From NCBI GenBank assembly GCA_023251455.1, contig JAHEYT010000025.1, forward strand, positions 101,688-165,687: a stretch of DNA of 64,000 bases, in the 5' to 3' direction. The position numbers were made by a program, and so were the translations under genes. Below the pieces are notes generated by a model. It searched no databases and was not told the origin of the DNA. It saw nothing but the letters and a program-made list of their open reading frames with translations. Positions 45,620 through 55,020 of the stretch are shown here, one piece after another. Each line of letters begins with the position of its first letter. Positions within the stretch are counted from its first letter, which is position 1. Source of the stretch: Bacteroidota bacterium. GTDB lineage: Bacteria; Bacteroidota; Bacteroidia; Bacteroidales; Prolixibacteraceae.

Positions 45620-45695
45620 CCACAAAGCTGCAAAGGCACGAAGAATACAGATTTACTAAATTTGTGTCTTCGTGTCTTTGTGTTTTATACAAGTA
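45620..45695. repeat. Degenerate inverted repeat in the pepD-PQQ spacer
   Basis: CACAAAG-CAAAGGCACGAAG on the left pairs imperfectly with CTTCGTGTCTTTGTG on the right. This 'cacgaag/cttcgtg' unit is a dispersed intergenic repeat type in Bacteroidota. The longest upstream reading frame of the PQQ-like gene runs through it, which argues for the internal start chosen for that gene. Confidence 0.45.
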
Positions 45696-45752
45696 GCAGA
45701 TTTCTTATTTCTTCGGAAAATTCGCATCTTCACCCAACCAAAAACCAAAACC

Positions 45753-47030
45753 ATGAACCGAAAGCTATCATTTCTTATTTGCATTGCAATCTACTTTTCT
45801 TCCGTATTATTTATTCAGGCTCAGGAAAACTGGACACATTTGCGTGGAAGTAACCTTGATGGGCATTCGGTGAGCAAAAATGCTCTGGTAAACTGGAGCG
45901 AAACAAGCAATATTGTTTGGAAAACCGTTATTCGTGGGGTCGCCTGGTCGTCACCGGTTGTATTTGGCGATCAAATCTGGACCAGTTCGGCTACCGATGA
46001 CGGAAAGGAGATGTTTGCAGTTTGTACGGATTTTAATTCAGGAAAAATTCTGAAAGAGTTGATGCTTTTTAAGCCTGATTCGGTACAGCATATTCATCCA
46101 ACCAATAGTTACGCCACGCCAACTCCTTGTATTGAAGCTGGTTTTGTGTATATTCATTTTGGAACTTACGGAACTGCTTGTGTTGATACACATACTTTTG
46201 AAATTGTTTGGACTCGTACCGATTTGAATTGTGAGCATATGCAAGGGGCGGCTTCTTCGCCTTTCCTGTATAAGAATTTACTGATTCTGCATATTGAAGG
46301 GACCGATGTTCAGTACCTCGTCGCTTTGGATAGAAAAACCGGGAAAACCGTTTGGAAAACCGATCGTCCACGGGAATTTTACGACAATATTGAACCGGTT
46401 TCCCGGAAAGCTTATTGTACGCCAATCGTGGTTAACGTCAATGGTAAAGACCAATTAATCAGTAACGGATCCCAGCTGGCCATTGCTTATGAACCTAAAA
46501 CGGGGAAGGAAATTTGGCGGGTTTTTTATGGCGAAGATTCAACGGTTGCAATGCCTTTGAGTTACAATGGAATGGTTTATGTCAATTCAGGCTGGATGCT
46601 TCCCAAAGACGGCAGTCCGTTTTACGCACGTTTGCTTGCTGTTGATCCAACCGGAACCGGCAATGTGACTAAAACGCGCGTTCCTTGGGAAGTGGATGTA
46701 GATGTTCCCCAGATTTCGACGCCGGTAGTTGTTGACAGCCTCATTTACATGGTTCACGAACGCGGAATGCTGACTTGCCTGAATGCCAAAAGCGGAGCGG
46801 TTGTTTGGAAAGAAAAGCTTAAAGATCAGTTTAATGCATCGGTTTTACATGCCTCCGGAAATATTTATTTATTCACCATAAAAGCGAAAACATACGTGAT
46901 TAAACCCGGGTTAACTTTTCAATTGATTGCCGAAAATCAGCTGGAAGGACAAGTAAAGGCAACTCCGGCCATTGTTCGCGACAACATTATTTTCAGGACG
47001 GATAAGTTTTTGTACAGGATTGGGAAATAG
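45753..47030 (+). CDS. Exported PQQ-binding-like beta-propeller protein
   Basis: ATG 45753 gives a signal peptide (LSFLICIAIYFSSVLFIQAQ); the longer frame from 45672 overlaps a repeat and has no signal. The 425-residue protein is a seven- or eight-bladed propeller with repeated blade ends of the form TGKTVWKTD, TGKEIWRVFYG and SGAVVWKEKL, and NWTHLRGSNLDGHSV at the start, typical of quinoprotein-dehydrogenase-like (PQQ_2) proteins. Enzyme residues for PQQ or calcium are not evident, so it may be structural or non-catalytic. Confidence 0.83.
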   Translation: MNRKLSFLICIAIYFSSVLFIQAQENWTHLRGSNLDGHSVSKNALVNWSETSNIVWKTVIRGVAWSSPVVFGDQIWTSSATDDGKEMFAVCTDFNSGKILKELMLFKPDSVQHIHPTNSYATPTPCIEAGFVYIHFGTYGTACVDTHTFEIVWTRTDLNCEHMQGAASSPFLYKNLLILHIEGTDVQYLVALDRKTGKTVWKTDRPREFYDNIEPVSRKAYCTPIVVNVNGKDQLISNGSQLAIAYEPKTGKEIWRVFYGEDSTVAMPLSYNGMVYVNSGWMLPKDGSPFYARLLAVDPTGTGNVTKTRVPWEVDVDVPQISTPVVVDSLIYMVHERGMLTCLNAKSGAVVWKEKLKDQFNASVLHASGNIYLFTIKAKTYVIKPGLTFQLIAENQLEGQVKATPAIVRDNIIFRTDKFLYRIGK

Positions 47031-47099
47031 GAAACAGAAAAGGGGAAACAAAAAAAATCCCTGAATATTGGACCAATTTGGAACTTGAAATCTGGAACT

Positions 47100-48380
47100 T
47101 TAAACTTTCTGATACCACGGTTCAGGCAAATCAGGCAGCGTCATCCGTATTCTCCATTCCTTCGGGAAGTAATTGTTGGCGCGGTTCCCAAGGTTTTTTA
47201 CAAACCCAAGCGGTACGCCCTGATATTGAACCAGTAGCCACCCTTTTGTTGTTGAACTGATGCGGATTTCATCTTTTTTCTGGAAAAGTAAAGCATCGCG
47301 AAGTTCAAGTTCTACCGATTCAAAAATATTAGGATTTCGATCGACTGAAAGTGCAAAAGTATGTTCGGGCAGTAAATCATTTTTTTTGAACTGAGCTACT
47401 GGTAGGCCGAAGCTGATCAAACGGAGTTGCTCTGAAAGTGCGTTCAATACAGGAGTTTTACTTTCAGGAAAGGCAATCAGGAATTCGCTTTTGGCAAAAA
47501 ACTCTGAATCGGCTGTACTCAGCCAGCTTCGGACTTCGGCGAACTGCTTCGGCATTTTTTCGAGCCGCGATTTTATTTTCTTCGGAATGGAGTAGGAGTC
47601 GCTACCGTCTTTTTTGCGAATCAAAGTCAGAAAAAAGCCTTCGCCTTTTACTTTGTGCGGCAGGAAACGATAGCCAAATAAACCATTCAGTTCCATCTCC
47701 TGAACGCCCCAACTTTCCTGAATTGGGATCCGGATGCTTTCTACATTGTTATTTTCAGCCAGCCATTTCAGGTTTTCTTCGTTTTCGGCCGGATTAAAGG
47801 TACAGGTGCTGTAAATAAGGTAGCCACCGTTTTTCAGTGCCGGCCAAATATCAGCCAAAATGCGACGTTGACGTGTCGAACAAAGGTTGGTATTATCGAC
47901 CGACCATTGCTGAATGGCCGAAGCATCGCGGCGGAAAAGTCCTTCGCCCGAACAGGGTGCATCAACCAGAATTACATCGAACATTCCTTCCAAATTGCTG
48001 AAATCAGCCGGATCGTTGCTGCAAACCACCACATTTTGATGACCCCATTTTCGGATATTTTCGTCCAGAACCGACACGCGCGAACGAATCACTTCGTTGG
48101 CAACAAGCAAATCGCGGTTGTCCAATAAACTGAGCAGATGTGTCGATTTTCCGCCGGGTGCAGCGCACAAATCCAGAACAATTCGGTCTTTGCCGTGTTC
48201 AATTTGTCGAAAAGCCTGCTCCACAAACATCGAACTGGCTTCCTGAACGTAATAGGCTCCGGAATGAAAAATGGGGTCCAAGGTAAATGAAGGCCGCTCG
48301 TTTAGGAAAATACCGGTTTCGCTCCATGGAATACGTTCCGAAGAAATTGGCAAACAGAATTTTCGTGGATTGGTTCGCAA
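47100..48380 (-). CDS. RsmF-like 16S rRNA m5C methyltransferase; true N-terminus unclear
   Basis: The protein has the NSUN/RsmF fold: VLDLCAAPGGKSTHLLSLL (SAM site), VDAPCSGEGLFRRD and IYSTCTFNPAENE (the two catalytic Cys, PC and TC). A C-terminal RNA-binding extension ends LPDLPEPWYQKV. The TTG at 48380 is the first usable start, but homology clearly continues upstream in frame to about 48490 (LPIEFLNRIQTQFPTDFERF), where no ATG, GTG or TTG exists before a stop. The real protein therefore either starts at an unusual codon (ATA or ATT) or the sequence has an error. The gene is divergent from cysH. Confidence 0.83.
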   Translation of the reverse strand: MRTNPRKFCLPISSERIPWSETGIFLNERPSFTLDPIFHSGAYYVQEASSMFVEQAFRQIEHGKDRIVLDLCAAPGGKSTHLLSLLDNRDLLVANEVIRSRVSVLDENIRKWGHQNVVVCSNDPADFSNLEGMFDVILVDAPCSGEGLFRRDASAIQQWSVDNTNLCSTRQRRILADIWPALKNGGYLIYSTCTFNPAENEENLKWLAENNNVESIRIPIQESWGVQEMELNGLFGYRFLPHKVKGEGFFLTLIRKKDGSDSYSIPKKIKSRLEKMPKQFAEVRSWLSTADSEFFAKSEFLIAFPESKTPVLNALSEQLRLISFGLPVAQFKKNDLLPEHTFALSVDRNPNIFESVELELRDALLFQKKDEIRISSTTKGWLLVQYQGVPLGFVKNLGNRANNYFPKEWRIRMTLPDLPEPWYQKV

Positions 48381-48562
48381 ACTGATGGCCGGAGCCTGAT
48401 CGATGGATTGAACAAAGCGTTCAAAATCAGTTGGAAACTGTGTTTGAATTCGGTTCAGGAATTCGATAGGTAATATTTCGGAAGTCTTTTCGATGATTTT
48501 TTGTGTTTTCTTGTGATATTTGCCGGCAAGATAAATGGATTGAGATTAAAAAACAAATAGCT

Positions 48563-49273
48563 ATGGTTGATCAGAATATCGTGTCGGACCTGAACAAACA
48601 GGCCGATGCAGCCAATTTGGTGGGAATGTTGAAGCAGATTGCTCAGCAATTTAAGGGGAAAGCTGTTTTTACAACCAGTTTCGGGATCGAAGATCAGGTG
48701 ATTACCGATATGATTTTCAGCAATAATTTGGACATTAAAGTGGTGACTCTGGATACTGGCCGCCTGTTTGAAGAAACCTATAAAGTCTTTAACCGGACTG
48801 TTGATCGATATGGGAAAACGATTCATGTTTATTTTCCGAAGCACGAATCGGTCGAGAAAATGGTCACTGAAAAAGGGCCGCTGAGCTTTTATTTGTCGGT
48901 TGAAAACCGCAAGGAATGCTGTAACATCCGGAAAGTTGAACCTCTAAAAAGGGCGCTGGAAGGGAACGAATGCTGGATTACAGGATTGCGTGCTTCTCAA
49001 TCGGAAAATCGGCACGATCTCGACTTTTTTGTTTGGGATGCCGGATTTCAGCTGATTAAATTAAATCCGCTTTTGCACTGGTCGCTCGAAGATTGCCAAG
49101 AATATGTGAAGAAAAACAATGTTCCGTACAATGTACTGCACGATCGCGGTTTTGTGAGCATTGGCTGTGCACCCTGTACCCGCGCCATTAAGCCTGGTGA
49201 AGATTTCAGGGCTGGCCGCTGGTGGTGGGAAGACAACTCGAAAAAGGAATGCGGGTTGCATACACATGAGTAA
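48563..49273 (+). CDS. cysH: Adenylyl-sulfate reductase (assimilatory, CysH family)
   Basis: ATG 48563 is chosen because homology starts near it (MVDQNIVSDLNKQADAAN); the frame from 48503 overlaps the divergent gene's upstream region. The 236-residue enzyme has the PP-loop TTSFGIEDQVITDMI, LDTGRLFEETY, and the C-terminal ECGLH that carries the catalytic Cys. Cys pairs CC (119, 120) and C-x2-C (202, 205) mark the [4Fe-4S] form, which reduces APS rather than PAPS. The usual cysND or sulfate-permease partners are not in the window. Confidence 0.9.
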   Translation: MVDQNIVSDLNKQADAANLVGMLKQIAQQFKGKAVFTTSFGIEDQVITDMIFSNNLDIKVVTLDTGRLFEETYKVFNRTVDRYGKTIHVYFPKHESVEKMVTEKGPLSFYLSVENRKECCNIRKVEPLKRALEGNECWITGLRASQSENRHDLDFFVWDAGFQLIKLNPLLHWSLEDCQEYVKKNNVPYNVLHDRGFVSIGCAPCTRAIKPGEDFRAGRWWWEDNSKKECGLHTHE

Positions 49274-49307
49274 GACCCGAAACCCTCAAAATTCTTGTGA
49301 TTTTCAA

Positions 49308-49523
49308 CTAGATTTCTTCGTGAAACCACATAATGTGAGAGCATTCTGAGCAAACAAAGCAGGTGGCAGTGTGGTTAGCCCAGTCAAGATTAAAAAATGT
49401 GGCGACTGCTGTGTTTAATTGTGCCCTTTTTGTCCAGAAATTTTGTCTGGAACATACCGGACAGGTCAATTGATGACCCGCCACTTCTACTGGTTGTGAT
49501 TCTTCGTTGTCAAATAAGCTCAT
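49308..49523 (-). CDS. Small zinc-ribbon protein
   Basis: A 71-residue protein with two C-x2-C knuckles (LTCPVCSRQNFW and TCFVCSECSHIMWF), enough for one zinc ribbon. The central part RAQLNTAVATFFNLDWAN is strongly conserved in similar small Bacteroidota proteins as I recall them. The role is unknown; nucleic-acid or protein binding is likely. It shares its strand with the YccF gene, but the 65-base gap does not prove cotranscription. Confidence 0.7.
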   Translation of the reverse strand: MSLFDNEESQPVEVAGHQLTCPVCSRQNFWTKRAQLNTAVATFFNLDWANHTATCFVCSECSHIMWFHEEI

Positions 49524-49588
49524 TTTGAATAGTTTAAAGTTACTCTTTGAATCGATTAATTGCTTAAATGGTTGGGTTTAGGATGTTT

Positions 49589-49963
49589 TTACTTGCTGAC
49601 AATCTCTCTTCCGAACGGTGTTAACGCTAGCGAAACCAGTTTGAAATGCTGTTTGGCCCATGGGATTCCGATGATGGTTATACCCAGCAATAAACCGAAA
49701 AAAAGGTGAGTTAAGGCAATCCAGATGCCGCCGATCAGTAACCAAATCAGGTTCATGATGGTCGATAAGCAACCCGGAGCGTATGATTTCATCCCAATGG
49801 TTGTGCCAAACGGCCATAAAGCCAGCAAGGCGAGTTTAAAAGCCTGAATTCCAAAAGGTATTCCAACGATAGTAAGGCAAAGCAAAAAGCCTGCTACCAT
49901 GTACTCGATAAAGACCAAGAATCCACCAAAGATTAACCAGATCAGATTTCCAAGGAAGCTCAT
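49589..49963 (-). CDS. YccF-domain inner-membrane protein
   Basis: A 124-residue protein with two copies of the YccF motif: LIWLIFGGFLVFIEYMVAG followed by LLCLTIVGIPFGIQAFKLA, and again LIWLLIGGIWIALTHLFFG with LGITIIGIPWAKQHFKLVSL. The two IxGIPxxxQxFKL blocks are diagnostic. Four membrane segments are expected. The function is unknown. Confidence 0.9.
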   Translation of the reverse strand: MSFLGNLIWLIFGGFLVFIEYMVAGFLLCLTIVGIPFGIQAFKLALLALWPFGTTIGMKSYAPGCLSTIMNLIWLLIGGIWIALTHLFFGLLLGITIIGIPWAKQHFKLVSLALTPFGREIVSK

Positions 49964-50141
49964 AATGCGATGTTTTAAATTTTGATTTTAAAGGTACAAA
50001 TTTGGCATCGTCATTTTACTGTTGCGCATAAGAATAGATTACTGAAAGCATTTTACCGGTAAACAGAATGTCTATATTTGCCACCGTCAAATAATTTCCT
50101 TTCAGGCAGGCAATCTGCAACGATTATTTTAAAAGGAACGA

Positions 50142-50254
50142 ATGAACAAATTTTTCTCCAAAGAGGCTTTCGCGGTAATGCACATCCGCAATTTTCGATT
50201 ATTTCTGGCCTACCGGTTTTTTATGACCTCAGCCACACTTATGAAGGCTGTTTT
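50142..50254 (+). pseudogene. MFS transporter gene, 5' fragment cut by the prophage
   Basis: ATG 50142, with AAAAGGAACG ahead of it, starts MNKFFSKEAFAVMHIRNFR and continues LFLAYRFFMTSATLMKAV, the N-terminus and first helix of a major-facilitator transporter (the IRNFR-x-FL-x-R-x3-T pattern). Right after Ala-Val, around 50250, similarity stops and the frame runs into T-rich DNA and then the tail of the prophage. The rest of the gene is not in the window, so it probably lies on the far side of the insertion. Confidence 0.67.
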
Positions 50255-50267
50255 TTTATTTGCGTAT

Positions 50268-50297
50268 AAAAAAAGGCATTACAGAAACTGTAACACC
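50268..50297 (-). terminator. Terminator at the end of the prophage late operon
   Basis: Read on the minus strand, GGTGTTACAG pairs with CTGTAATGCC (two G-T wobbles) around a TTT loop and is followed by a run of T. It lies 12 bases after the last phage stop codon and next to the host junction. Confidence 0.8.
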
Positions 50298-50308
50298 TTG
50301 ATTTTTAA

Positions 50309-50770
50309 TTACTCTTTAATATATGTTTGGTAGTACCATTCTGTAAAAATCACAGATTCACCCCATTTAATCTTACCATCAGACAGGATAACCAGTATTT
50401 TAGAAGCTAAAGTATGATACTTTTCAGCCTTAACATTATCTGGTGAAACCTTTAGAGCGTTCAGGATAGCCTGTAATTGAGCGTTCACACCTTCTATATT
50501 AGCTATTGAATTTACTAGATTCAATTCGACCAAAATTTTAGGTAGTTCAGCCTGTATTTTACTCTTAATTGCATCTAATTTATTTGCTGGTATATTTGGT
50601 ACTAAAGCAGTAATAACAGTTAAAATAATATCATCTACCGGACTATCTAAAATTGTTTTTAATACTTCTACTACTTTAATTGCAACAGGAATATAAAATT
50701 TTGTTTCATCTACTAATTTTGTGTATAATCTTTTAATAAAGCTTAATATTTTGATTCAAAGCTTTTTCAT
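50309..50770 (-). CDS. Phage protein of unknown function, TGA-recoded at codon 5
   Basis: Under the standard code only a fragment from about 50533 would be seen. Reading TGA (50756-50758) as Trp gives a 153-residue protein starting MKKLWIKILSFIKRL with a good start at ATG 50770, 7 bases past the previous stop, ending TAA at 50309. The N-terminus is basic and amphipathic; the body is helical (TKFYIPVAIKVVEVLKTIL, KLDAIKSKIQAELPKILVEL), with no catalytic motif. As the last late gene, beside a holin/spanin-like protein, it may belong to the lysis module, but I do not recognise the family. Confidence 0.8.
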
Positions 50771-50777
50771 AATAAAG

Positions 50778-51059
50778 TTATTTTACTCGGTTTGGACAAT
50801 CTTCTTTTATACAGCTTGCCTTGATAAACTTATCTAATTCACTTCTTAAAGCTGTTAATTCTATTCTGGTTAGTTCCAACTGCTTTCTAAAATATTCAAG
50901 TTCTGTTTTATAAGTACTTAAAATTTCTTTATCATTTGTAACCTCCATACCTTCTACCTCAGCTGCATTTTTCCGTTTACCTGCAAAATAACTGATAACA
51001 CCAGTAACAGCTAAACCTAAAAATGTTCATAATTCAGAACTCTTTAATATTTCAATCAT
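50778..51059 (-). CDS. Phage small membrane protein with coiled coil (holin- or spanin-like), TGA-recoded
   Basis: ATG 51059 to TAA 50778 encodes 93 residues if TGA at 51027-51029 (codon 11) is Trp: MIEILKSSELWTFLGLAVTG, then VISYFAGKRKNAAEVEG. Residues 10-27 form one membrane segment followed by a basic stop-transfer patch. Residues about 45-80 form a charged heptad-like coiled coil (EILSTYKTELEYFRKQLEL), and there are two Cys near the end (KASCIKEDCP). This layout fits a spanin-like or holin-like lysis accessory protein. The standard code would leave only a 10-residue stub. Confidence 0.8.
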
Positions 51060-51099
51060 TTATTTAATTATTATTTGTAAATACTTATTTAATTAGTTT

Positions 51100-52140
51100 T
51101 TAATATAAAGTGTCAAACACTGTATAAAACATATCATTATCAGCTACTGCTAATAAACCAGCCGGAATAGTATAACTAAAGCTGCTGCTGTCATTTATTA
51201 TAAATAGATTCGTTCCTATTGTATAAGTAGCTGAAGTATTACCAGCATTTACTTTATAAGCTGATACTGTCATTCTGATAACTCTATCAGGAATATCTAA
51301 ATACCTTGAAAAACTACCATCACTAGTATTATGCAACCTAGCAGTAACAGTATAATAACCATATAAATTAGCACTATCTACTGTTCTTGTGTTACTTGTT
51401 ACTTCTAAACCGTTACAATATTCTGAACCGTCTAAACACTTAGTATCTACTGCTGTTCTATTGGCTGCACTATCCACTATTAAACAATTAGCAAATAAAG
51501 GTGCTACACCTACATTAATTACTGTGGATTTTGCAAGGGTTACTAATTGCCCTACATAAGTACCAGCAGTACCTAGCCATACACTAATATTTAAAGTTTT
51601 AGTACCACCCTGAACAGGTGCAGTAGTTGTAATAGTTAAATCTGTACTTGTTAAAGGATTGTAAGAACTCAAAGGAAAACTATTTAATATTGTACCATCT
51701 ACAACTATTAAACAATGTGTTTGTATAGCACTAAAATTAGCTTCTGATATGTTTATACTAACATTAATATCTACTGATTGTAAAGCTTGTGAACTAGCTA
51801 AATTAAAAGTAGGATTTACTGTACAAAAAGGACTACCTGCATTGTGGTTATACCCTGCAAAATTACCCATTGAATAGGGTGTTTTAGGTCTATCATAAAC
51901 TACATTACCTGATATATACCATTCTCTAGGACTGAATCCACTATATTTATTAACGTTTCCAGAAGTACACAAACTACCTACTGTAGTAGAAGTTCCACCG
52001 ATAACATTTTTAATCTTTGTTACTGTAATATCTGTACAATCAACAGTAGCACCAGCAACTGTTAATGTACAAGTATTAGAAGCTTTAGCTACTATTTGTG
52101 CAGGTGTTAAACCATTATATGTATTTAATATTTTTGCCAT
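51100..52140 (-). CDS. Phage tail or head fibre-like protein
   Basis: A complete 346-residue frame with no TGA. It is rich in Thr, Ser, Asn and Val, as expected for beta-structured surface proteins: NTCTLTVAGATVDCTDITVT, SVDINVSINISEANFSAIQ, TKTLNISVWLGTAGTYVGQL. Several Cys are spaced through the protein. Repeated beta-sandwich-like units suggest an adhesin or fibre. It ends in TAA and starts 12 bases after the large fibre gene. The exact role is unknown. Confidence 0.65.
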   Translation of the reverse strand: MAKILNTYNGLTPAQIVAKASNTCTLTVAGATVDCTDITVTKIKNVIGGTSTTVGSLCTSGNVNKYSGFSPREWYISGNVVYDRPKTPYSMGNFAGYNHNAGSPFCTVNPTFNLASSQALQSVDINVSINISEANFSAIQTHCLIVVDGTILNSFPLSSYNPLTSTDLTITTTAPVQGGTKTLNISVWLGTAGTYVGQLVTLAKSTVINVGVAPLFANCLIVDSAANRTAVDTKCLDGSEYCNGLEVTSNTRTVDSANLYGYYTVTARLHNTSDGSFSRYLDIPDRVIRMTVSAYKVNAGNTSATYTIGTNLFIINDSSSFSYTIPAGLLAVADNDMFYTVFDTLY

Positions 52141-52151
52141 TATTTATATTT

Positions 52152-55019
52152 TTAGATTGTTCCATAAGCTGTTAATTCACCAGCAGTAGTTAAATTACCA
52201 TTCTGGTCTATCTTAGCTTTATTAACACCAGAACTATTTTTAAATACTAAATCTGTACCTGATACTGATATATTCCAAACAACTGCACCAGCAGCATTTT
52301 TTAATTCAAAACTGTTTGTAGCTGATACTGCACCTTGTGTAGTAATACCACCAGCGATAGAGTTAATTTCTGGTAAAACAGTATAGCCTGTTGTAGCTGT
52401 TCCATCCTGAAAAGCAGTAAGAATAGTAGATGTACCTATGTAGTTTTCAATTGATATATTAATAGTCTGATAAACACCTAAAGCAGCACCAGTATTATTA
52501 TCATATATTTCTAAAAATCCACCACCATAATAATTAGTAACCAATCTTAATTTAACTTGGCTGTAATTACTACTATTTAAAATAGTTATATACCCACAGG
52601 CATTATGACTAGTAGTTACTTGTGCTGTTACGTTCCAAACTACACTACTACGTGTACCTGATATAGTAACTATAAAGGAAGTACCTAATAAACCATTTTC
52701 ATTTAAATCAACTATCCTAGACCAGTTTAACTGCTTAATAGTTTGTGTAGTACTATTATAAGTTAAGTTACTTACTTTAGAAACACCTGTTAAAGTACTA
52801 TCATTAAACATAGTAGCCTTAGATTCATTAGTAACATTACTTAACCCTACCTGTGCTTTAGTTACACTATGTGGATTATTACCGTTTCCAGTATGAGAAT
52901 TAAGATTAGTTTGGACTGCGTTAATAGCTGTTTGTTGTGCAGTAGAAACTGGTTTATTAGCATCAGAAGTATTATCTACATTACTATTCACAAACTTCCC
53001 ACCATCCCAATAAGGCAAATAACCAGTACTCAAAGAACTAAATAGATTGTTGTTGTTTAGTAGGTAGCCTGTTGAGTTTATGGTACTTTGAAAGCTTGAA
53101 GTACCATCTGCATTAATTCTAAATCTTTCGGTATTGTTTGTTCCAAATATTAATGATGAATTTGCCCTCTGATAAATATAAGCATTCGCATCACTACCTC
53201 CTCCTAATAGCCCAACATCAAACGCCGAAGTATTAATTGGATTTATGAATTTTAAAATAGCATCTGAATTTAATGTTAGGGTTTTCGCTGTTATGCCTGT
53301 ATTAAAATACCCACTCCCATTCACCGCCAACTTGTTATTGGTTATCTCAGTGCCTGTTGAGTAGCCTATTCCTACGTTGCCACCCAAAGGATTTAGTGAT
53401 AAATTCTTATAGGCAGAAAGTGTATTTGTCGCTTGTAAATAGCCATATTGGTCGGAAGTATCAAATCCAATATTAAGACGAAGGTTCGGGTCGGTTAATC
53501 CACTAATTCTAATTTGTCCATTATTACTACTTGCTAGTACTTCGTCTTTTTGTACTTTAAATGTACGGTTAGTAATTGCAACATCATTTCCATCTGTATA
53601 AATAGGACTATTCCCCAACCCACTAGCATCACTTATATGGTAAGGTATATAACCATCTGTCAAGTTTGTTAGTTTGGCTGTGGTGGCTTGAATGGTTGAT
53701 GCGAAGGTTGCTGCACCGTCAAAGTGCAATCCATCATTAGCTCCATAAATATCTCCAATTAAAGTAGTACCGTCATTTTTATAAAATTCGATAAATCCCA
53801 AATTATCCGAACGACCTATTATTTTAATTGCATTTGCGCCAGCGGATGATTGTATTTCAAAAGGAATACCGGAATATCCTACTGCCCCCACGACTATATT
53901 TCTTGATTTTGCTAATCCTAAAATATTATAATCTGCATTTTGACCTTCTACATTCTGATTCTGAATATAATTCCCTGAACCACTTGCAGGAGCTTTACTA
54001 TCTAAAGTAGCTTGTAAAGCTGTTACATCACTTATAAGGTGTGAATGTGCAGCAGGTGCTAATATTCCTGATTTAATTTGTAATTCATTACTAGCATTTA
54101 CTTCTAACTGTGTACCATTATATTTTAATCCTACACTAGTATTACTAGGTTTGTATAGTGGTGCAGCAGCAGTTAAATTATTAAGTACATCAGAACTAAC
54201 TGCACCAGCTACATAGGCTATAACATCTTTACTAGCTGTTATATTACCTTCAACGTGTAAATCTCTATCTACTGTTAGTGTAGTTTCTGTAACATTTAAA
54301 GGTGCTGTTTTATCAAAAGCTATTTTACCTCTGTCACCTCTATAAGCTGTTGCAGATGTTTCACCAAGTGCTAAACTACTACTAATTTCTGCATAAATAG
54401 AACCAGACCAGCGAAAGGTTTTATTATTATCTACTGTAATATATATTTTACCAGTTTCACCTATTACAGGAAGTGTAGAATAATTAGCAAATTCTAAAAC
54501 GTCATCTACATAACTAGGTAACTGTGTATTTTTTACAAAACCAGTAGAATCTAATTCAGCTAATCCGTTTGCAGTACCTTTTAAAGTATATGGTAATTTA
54601 TCATCTAAAGCAGTTTGAAGGTTATTAATAGTGCTTATATCCTGATAATGAACAGCAGGTACTAATACACTATCTTTTATTTTAAGTGCTTCATTAACTA
54701 CTTCAAACTGATTAGATATATTCAATGCTATGTTTGTACCAGTTTTTTGTAAAGGTTGTGATACTGACAAAGCACCTAAAACGTCTGGTGTAACTTCTGT
54801 AGCAAAATAGGCTATTACGTCCTCTGTTGCTGTTATATTACCAGTTACTTTTAAATCTCTATTTATTGTAACTAAATCTAGTGTTACTTCCGCTCAGTCT
54901 ATTACTGAACTACTATTAGTGTTTGCAGCTAGTATAGAAGATGAAACAGTAGAACTATTAATTCTACCATTTCTGTTTATTTTACTTACTTCTCTTTTGT
55001 CTATATTTATTGTACTCAT
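52152..55019 (-). CDS. Phage tail fibre protein, TGA-recoded
   Basis: ATG 55019 to TAA 52152 gives 955 residues when TGA 54894-54896 is Trp: the N-terminus MSTINIDKREVSKINRNGRI leads to SSSVIDWAEVTLDLVT and on through the long open part. Fibre hallmarks are TAYRGDRGKIAFDKTAP, SHTGNGNNPHSVTKAQVGLS plus NVTNES, and NTSDANKPVSTAQQTAINAV, motifs typical of Bacteroidota phage tail fibres. Repeats of ITAKTLTLNS and ITASKDVIAY indicate trimeric shaft units. It starts directly after the preceding stop (TAATATG), so translation is coupled. Confidence 0.88.
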
Positions 55020-55020
55020 A

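Noticed and set aside
50078..50269. Alternative frame starting at 50078 across the MFS fragment
   Set aside because: The 50142 frame has a good ribosome-binding site and a clear MFS N-terminus; the 50078 frame has neither.
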